DNA of 10,478 nucleotides from Pseudomonadota bacterium (GTDB lineage: Bacteria; Bdellovibrionota; Oligoflexia; Oligoflexales; Oligoflexaceae): assembly GCA_029556045.1 (NCBI GenBank), contig JAKQGS010000388.1:1-10478 (forward strand). The letters are read 5' to 3'. Position 1 is the first letter of the stretch. Every line of letters begins with the position of its first letter. Position numbers and translations under genes: made by a program. Positions 6,911 to 10,478 of this stretch are shown in pieces. The notes under the pieces are model-generated. The model was not told the DNA's origin and did not search any database. It was given only the letters and a program-made list of their open reading frames with translations.

Positions 6911-7689
6911 CAAAAACTCAGATTGATGAGATCCCGCAGGGCCGAGCAAATCTGCGGATCGTCGGAGAGGGTTTCTGCCAGGGAGACATGAAAGGCTAAA
7001 CGTGGATTCATACCCGCCGTTGTAAGACTGAGGGCATTGACCAGCAGACGGGTCGATACGGTTTCCTTCAGGTTAAGTTCATGCATGCTCCGCACCTTAT
7101 GGGCAAAGGTGACGGCCTTACGGCAGAGCTCGGGCGGCGCTTCCGTGAGGTGATGGAGGATTTCCGATTCGACGGCCATCTCGGGATAATGCAAAGCAAC
7201 CGCGACAAAACGTTGCCGGGTTGAAGGTTTTAACTCGCGAAACCCCCGCTGATATCCCGGATTAAAGCTGGCAACACACATGAAATGAGGGGGAGCCTGC
7301 AGGCTCTCGTTGGTGCGGTCCAGATAGAGTTCCCGCCGATGGTCGGTCAGGGGGTGCAGGGCCACGATGACATCCTCCCGGGCTTCCGCGATTTCATCCA
7401 GGTAGAGGATGCCACCGTGTCGTACAGCCCGTGTCACGGGCCCATCGTGCCACACGGTCTCCATGCCTTGGATCAAAAAACGCCCCAGGAGGTCGGCGCT
7501 TGTAGTGTCTTCATTGCAGGCCACCTTGATGAGGGGGACCTGCAATTTTTCCGCCATATGGGCCACCAATTGTGATTTACCGCATCCGGTGGGCCCCTTT
7601 AACAGGAGTGGCAATTGCTTTCTGAAGCAGGCTTCAAAAACCTCCAATTCCTGGGTGATGGCGCGATAGTAGTGTCCTGTTGTTCCCAT
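6910..7689 (-). CDS. norQ: NorQ: MoxR-type AAA+ ATPase
   Basis: A 259-residue AAA+ protein. Walker A is GPTGCGKS (residues 32-39), Walker B is ILYLDE with Asp98-Glu99, sensor 1 lies in VASFNPGYQRG, and an arginine-rich segment PSTRQRF follows, as in the NorQ/CbbQ group of MoxR ATPases. Such proteins form hexameric rings and work with a VWA partner, here NorD, to activate the membrane reductase. The gene lies 11 bases after norB and its stop overlaps the norD start. All motifs needed for ATP hydrolysis are intact, and the length is normal for the family. Confidence 0.95.
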   Translation of the reverse strand: MGTTGHYYRAITQELEVFEACFRKQLPLLLKGPTGCGKSQLVAHMAEKLQVPLIKVACNEDTTSADLLGRFLIQGMETVWHDGPVTRAVRHGGILYLDEIAEAREDVIVALHPLTDHRRELYLDRTNESLQAPPHFMCVASFNPGYQRGFRELKPSTRQRFVAVALHYPEMAVESEILHHLTEAPPELCRKAVTFAHKVRSMHELNLKETVSTRLLVNALSLTTAGMNPRLAFHVSLAETLSDDPQICSALRDLINLSF

Positions 7690-7700
7690 AGGTCCCTCAT

Positions 7701-9029
7701 TTAACTTTTCAGTTCACCGACAGGCCGGCCAAAACGAATGAAGTTCCATATGAAGGCGGTACAGCCAATCGTGAACAGGGTGGCGGCAAGCACAAGCCCG
7801 AGGAAATGGACCTCCACTTCTTTTTGAACCGCCAAAAAGTCCATGCCGAATTTTCGTTCCAGATAGACCTGAGTGATCCCCGCCACGGCAAAAGCCAGGG
7901 TCATGGCGATCATGCCGATATTGGACGTCCAGAATGCAAACGTATTCATGGGAGTGTCCTGCAGCTTCCGGCCGGTCAGAAACGGCATGGTATAGGTGAT
8001 GATTCCCAGCACCAGGCAGGCATAAGCGCCCCAGAAGGCCATGTGACCATGCATGGCGGTGACCAGTGTCCCGTGGGTATACATGTTTACCTGCGGTAGT
8101 GTGTGAGCAAAACCCAGGAATCCAGCCCCAACGAATGACATCACCGCGCAGCCGATCGTCCAGGACATGGCGGTGCGATTGTCGGGGATCCGGCCGCCTT
8201 TTTTGGCCATGGTTATCGCGTAGATGGCCATACCCAGGAATGCGACGGGTTCGAGAGCGCCGAATATGCCCCCGATCATCAACCAATAACGCGGGGTGCC
8301 GATGTAATAGTAGTGGTGACCAGTGCCTAGGATGCCGGACAGGAAGGTGAATCCCACGATGATGTATAGCCACTTCTCAATGATTTCACGGTCGATGCCG
8401 GTCAGCTTGATCAGCAGAAAGGACAAGATGGCCCCCATAATCAGTTCCCACACGCCTTCCACCCAAAGGTGGACGACCCACCAGCGCCAGTAGGAGTCCA
8501 CCGTCTGGTTGTCGGTGTCGATCATACCGGGCAGATAGAGAAGGGCCGCCATAAGCAGGCCAAAGAAAAGAACCATGCTGGTGGTGGTCATCCGGCGGCC
8601 TTTCCAAATGGTGCCGCCGATCAAGCCGATGAATAAGAGCACATCCACAACCACCAGGTAGTCGAGGGGCCGCGGTATTTCCAGAAACTTACGCCCCTCC
8701 CACCAATTGAAGTGGAAGCCGATGACGGAGATCACCCCCACGACCGCAAAGGCAATGAGTTGCACATAGGCCAGTTTAGGAGCCAGGAGTTCACGATCCG
8801 CCTCTTCTGGAATGATGTAATAGGCGGCACCCATAAATCCCGCCAAAAGCCACATGACCAGAAGGTTGGTGTGGGTCGCTCGGGCGGTATTAAAGGGGAT
8901 GTATTGATGCAGGCCGTCATAACCCATGTGGGCAAACCCCATGATGAATCCGTAGACCATCTGCAACGAGAAAAGCAGCATGCATAATGCAAAAAACCAG
9001 TAGGCGACACGTTGGGAATTATATTTCAT
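7701..9029 (-). CDS. norB: NorB: catalytic subunit of cytochrome c-dependent nitric oxide reductase
   Basis: A 442-residue, roughly 12-helix inner-membrane protein of the heme-copper oxidase superfamily. It reduces two NO to N2O at a heme b3/non-heme iron (FeB) site. All diagnostic ligands are visible: His53 and His328 for low-spin heme b, His326 for heme b3, His186, His237 and His238 for FeB, plus Glu190 and Glu259 at the positions of the two functional glutamates of Pseudomonas NorB; spacings match that enzyme exactly (51, 22 and 89 residues). There is no N-terminal extension of the quinol-type (qNor) enzyme, consistent with a separate NorC. The ATG at 9029 has AGGAGA about eight bases upstream. 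It follows norC by 15 bases and precedes norQ by 11. Confidence 0.97.
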   Translation of the reverse strand: MKYNSQRVAYWFFALCMLLFSLQMVYGFIMGFAHMGYDGLHQYIPFNTARATHTNLLVMWLLAGFMGAAYYIIPEEADRELLAPKLAYVQLIAFAVVGVISVIGFHFNWWEGRKFLEIPRPLDYLVVVDVLLFIGLIGGTIWKGRRMTTTSMVLFFGLLMAALLYLPGMIDTDNQTVDSYWRWWVVHLWVEGVWELIMGAILSFLLIKLTGIDREIIEKWLYIIVGFTFLSGILGTGHHYYYIGTPRYWLMIGGIFGALEPVAFLGMAIYAITMAKKGGRIPDNRTAMSWTIGCAVMSFVGAGFLGFAHTLPQVNMYTHGTLVTAMHGHMAFWGAYACLVLGIITYTMPFLTGRKLQDTPMNTFAFWTSNIGMIAMTLAFAVAGITQVYLERKFGMDFLAVQKEVEVHFLGLVLAATLFTIGCTAFIWNFIRFGRPVGELKS

Positions 9030-9044
9030 CGACAGATTCTCCTG

Positions 9045-9746
9045 TTATTTCAGAGTTTCAAGGAAAGCGACAAGGGCCTCAATATCAGCATCCGCAAGCG
9101 GTAGTTTGGCCATTTTGGCGTCAGGCTTGACCTCCGCCGGATTCTTGATCCAGCGCCGCAGATAGTCCGCCGTGAGTCGCGTGCCAACCCCGTCCAGCGC
9201 AGGGCCCACGTTACCGCCCTGTCCGTTCAAACTATGACAGGCGGTGCACATCTGGCCGAATACTTGTGGCGCTGCGACCCCGCTGGTGGCGTGCGTACCT
9301 GCGGCTCCTTCGGCGACGGCTGCTGTCGTAAGTCGATCCGGTTTGGGGGGAAAACCATTGAGATCCATCTCGCCGATCCATTTCAGAAAGGCGGTCAGAT
9401 CGTTAATCTCTTGATCATTGAAATGATAGTTCACCATTTTACGCTGTCCGGGATACACGGCCTCCGGATCCTTCAGCATCGCCTTGATAAAGGCCTCGCC
9501 TCTTCGTTCGTATACTTTGGTCAGCTCAGGAGCGTAATAGGCTCCCTCCCCCAGAATGGTATGGCAGCCCATGCAATTATTGCGATCCCAGAGATGCTTA
9601 CCACGGACGGCTTCCTCCGAAAGATTTTGCTGCCGGGTTTGACCAGGGATCTGACGGAATGTATCCATCGTCAGCCCCAAAAAGGCGACCGAGCAGAGTG
9701 CCGTGCCGACAAGGAAAAAAAGTTTGGCTTGGGTTTTAGACAACAT
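9045..9746 (-). CDS. norC: NorC with an extra cytochrome c domain (diheme)
   Basis: A 233-residue membrane-anchored cytochrome c. One N-terminal transmembrane helix (about residues 8-27) anchors a periplasmic NorC domain with heme motif CMGCH (58-62), the GEGAYYAPELTKVY stretch typical of NorC, and Met104 (RKMVNYHF) as likely axial ligand. Normal NorC ends soon after, near 150 residues. Here an Ala/Gly/Thr-rich linker (about 138-160) leads to a second class I cytochrome c domain: CTACH (167-171), GNVGPALDGVG, and Met212 as likely ligand, ending in DIEALVAFLETLK. NorC passes electrons to NorB; the extra domain probably takes over electron entry from a soluble donor. GAGGGAA precedes the start. 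First gene of norCBQD. Confidence 0.94.
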   Translation of the reverse strand: MLSKTQAKLFFLVGTALCSVAFLGLTMDTFRQIPGQTRQQNLSEEAVRGKHLWDRNNCMGCHTILGEGAYYAPELTKVYERRGEAFIKAMLKDPEAVYPGQRKMVNYHFNDQEINDLTAFLKWIGEMDLNGFPPKPDRLTTAAVAEGAAGTHATSGVAAPQVFGQMCTACHSLNGQGGNVGPALDGVGTRLTADYLRRWIKNPAEVKPDAKMAKLPLADADIEALVAFLETLK

Positions 9747-9869
9747 ATCGGTTCATTCCCTCACATGAAAAAATACGAATGACATTGATTTCCACTTGTC
9801 CATCTGCAGGTGTCACGATCGATCCCATCGACACAATCCCTGGGAATTGGCTCCCGTGGGTCACAGGAA

Positions 9870-9875
9870 AACATA
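9870..9875 (-). promoter_or_regulatory. Candidate -10 element of the nor operon promoter
   Basis: Read leftward, TATGTT matches four of six -10 positions. If it is used, transcription starts near 9863 and the FNR/DNR-type palindrome at 9899-9912 is centred near -42.5, about where class II activators bind; the absence of a -35 hexamer fits such a promoter. The leader would be about 115 nt. Confidence 0.4.
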
Positions 9876-9898
9876 CGGAATTTATGGGGAAGGCTTAT

Positions 9899-9912
9899 AT
9901 GATCTAAATCAT
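9899..9912. promoter_or_regulatory. FNR/DNR-type activator box upstream of norC
   Basis: ATGATCTAAATCAT is a perfect palindrome in its arms (ATGAT-N4-ATCAT) and differs from the FNR/DNR/NNR consensus TTGAT-N4-ATCAA only at the outer base of each half. Regulators of this family switch on nor genes under low oxygen or NO in many denitrifiers. No NsrR-like site was noticed. Confidence 0.6.
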
Positions 9913-9970
9913 GTAACGAGCGATTTCTGGAAAAAACACGCGAAGAGAAAGGTGGTTCTGGCGGGAAATG

Positions 9971-9976
9971 TATAAT
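9971..9976 (+). promoter_or_regulatory. Candidate -10 elements for the rightmost gene
   Basis: A perfect TATAAT lies here on the plus strand, and another at 10060-10065. Neither has a good -35 at 16-18 bases (TTGAAA at 10042-10047 is only 12 bases from the second). The stretch 9913-10138 is otherwise AT-rich and non-coding, so one of them probably drives the lipoprotein-like gene, but I cannot say which. Confidence 0.35.
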
Positions 9977-10084
9977 AAAAAAAACTAAGGGGATTGGCAC
10001 TAAGTTAAGGTTTCACACCCCTTCTTAAGTCTAATAACTATTTGAAATTACTCCTAAATTATAATTCCTTCGAAAAGTCCTAAA

Positions 10085-10134
10085 CTTCCTCCTCTTGGTA
10101 TCCGACATACCAATGATGAATCAAAGAGGGGAAG
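10085..10134 (+). promoter_or_regulatory. Leader hairpin pairing the Shine-Dalgarno of the rightmost gene
   Basis: CTTCC-T-CCTCTT (10085-10096) is complementary to AAGAGGGGAAG (10124-10134), giving 11 base pairs with one bulged U. This would bury the GAGGGG ribosome binding site. Inside it, TTGGTAT (10095-10101) and ATACCAA (10107-10113) form a perfect seven-base inverted repeat around CCGAC; its first two T overlap the outer stem, so five pairs can coexist with it. The structure could limit translation, or the inner repeat could be a protein-binding site. Confidence 0.5.
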
Positions 10135-10138
10135 CGTC

Positions 10139-10478
10139 ATGATGCCGAATCATACCCAAGGTACAGTTCTGATAACCTCCTCGTGGGGGGGGGGGGCTAG
10201 TATGGTGCTGCATTTAAGCGTCCTTATTTTGATTAGCCTTACGGCAGCGTCCTGTAATTCCAGTCTTAAAGTCAAAACAGCACCAGCTGCTCAATCGGGT
10301 GAAAATACGGCGTTAGACGGCGACGAACCTGCCGATGAATCCATAGATGATCAGTCGATCGACGACCCAACGGAAGGCTCTGGCGACGAATCCGATCCCG
10401 CTGTCTCTTTGCCAGCCAAATTGCAGGACCCGGCCACCTGTATCGACCCTGACTTGTCTCAACTTCGTAAAGGCATAA
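10139..10478 (+). CDS. Putative lipoprotein/exported protein with poly-G tract (partial)
   Basis: An open frame begins at ATG 10139 (a second ATG follows at once) with GAGGGG seven bases upstream, and runs 113 codons to the window edge without a stop. Residues 22-38 (MVLHLSVLILISLTAAS) are a hydrophobic signal segment ending before Cys39, a loose lipobox (A-A-S-C); the following region is rich in Asp, Glu, Ser and Pro, like the flexible tether of a lipoprotein. Twelve consecutive G encode Trp-Gly-Gly-Gly just before this segment. An alternative start is ATG 10202, five bases after the tract, which would give a compact signal peptide without positive charge. No family was recognised. The gene diverges from norC across 392 bp. 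Confidence 0.65.
   Translation, partial: MMPNHTQGTVLITSSWGGGASMVLHLSVLILISLTAASCNSSLKVKTAPAAQSGENTALDGDEPADESIDDQSIDDPTEGSGDESDPAVSLPAKLQDPATCIDPDLSQLRKGI
10185..10196 (+). repeat. Homopolymeric G12 tract (candidate slippage site)
   Basis: Twelve G residues in a row within codons 16-20 of the rightmost gene. With 12 G the frame stays open into the signal segment; with 13 the next codons are GGC TAG, and with 11 the frame meets TAA at the ATT-TAA of 10213-10218. Tracts of this length are typical of slipped-strand phase-variable genes. Confidence 0.8.

Noticed and set aside
9761..10000. A 79-codon minus-strand open frame in the norC upstream region.
   Set aside because: It covers the FNR-type box and the promoter region, has no convincing composition, and would overlap regulatory sequence.
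9995..10009. A sigma-54-like TTGGCAC element upstream of the rightmost gene.
   Set aside because: The -24 GG is present, but the required GC dinucleotide at the -12 position is absent (AG instead).
1..10478. CRISPR arrays, tRNA or rRNA genes, insertion sequences or phage genes.
   Set aside because: No spaced direct repeats, cloverleaf-like sequence, transposase or phage motifs were seen anywhere in the window.

Overview
The window looks like a stretch of chromosome from a Gram-negative, probably proteobacterial, organism that can respire or detoxify nitric oxide. The grounds are a complete cytochrome-c type nitric oxide reductase operon, Sec and lipoprotein-type signal sequences, and a SixA-type phosphatase. 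Base composition is moderate. I cannot place it further from sequence alone.

Layout. Positions 1-335 (minus strand) hold a HipB-like (y4mF-type) antitoxin/repressor gene, followed with no gap by the first 34 codons of a HipA-like gene that leaves the window. Upstream of it, 338-496 is AT-rich and carries four copies of a 16-bp palindrome of the form TAATC-N6-GATTA, regularly spaced: an operator array. A rho-independent terminator (577-603) closes a small secreted protein gene of unknown function (626-1024, minus). Next is a 639-residue membrane-anchored sulfatase-fold protein of the LTA synthase / phosphoglycerol transferase type (1176-3095, minus). Diverging from it on the plus strand is a two-gene unit: a degenerate receiver domain fused to TPR repeats (3233-4477), then a SixA-like histidine phosphatase (4483-4971).

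Positions 4991-9746 (minus strand) are norC-norB-norQ-norD, tightly packed and in the classical order. NorB has every expected heme and FeB ligand. NorQ is a MoxR-type AAA+ ATPase and NorD a VWA protein with an intact MIDAS; together they are the activation pair for the reductase. NorC is unusual: it carries a second complete cytochrome c domain after the normal one. An FNR/DNR-type palindrome (9899-9912) lies upstream of norC at about the right distance for an activated promoter.

The right end (10139 to the window edge, plus strand) begins a putative lipoprotein or exported protein gene. A run of twelve G residues lies inside its reading frame, between the ribosome-binding-site-proximal ATG and the hydrophobic signal segment. 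The gene is open only at this tract length (modulo 3), so it looks like a phase-variable contingency locus. Its leader can also fold so that the Shine-Dalgarno sequence is paired. This end is the best candidate in the window for undescribed biology; the HipBA-like operator array, the diheme NorC and the pseudo-receiver/SixA pair follow.
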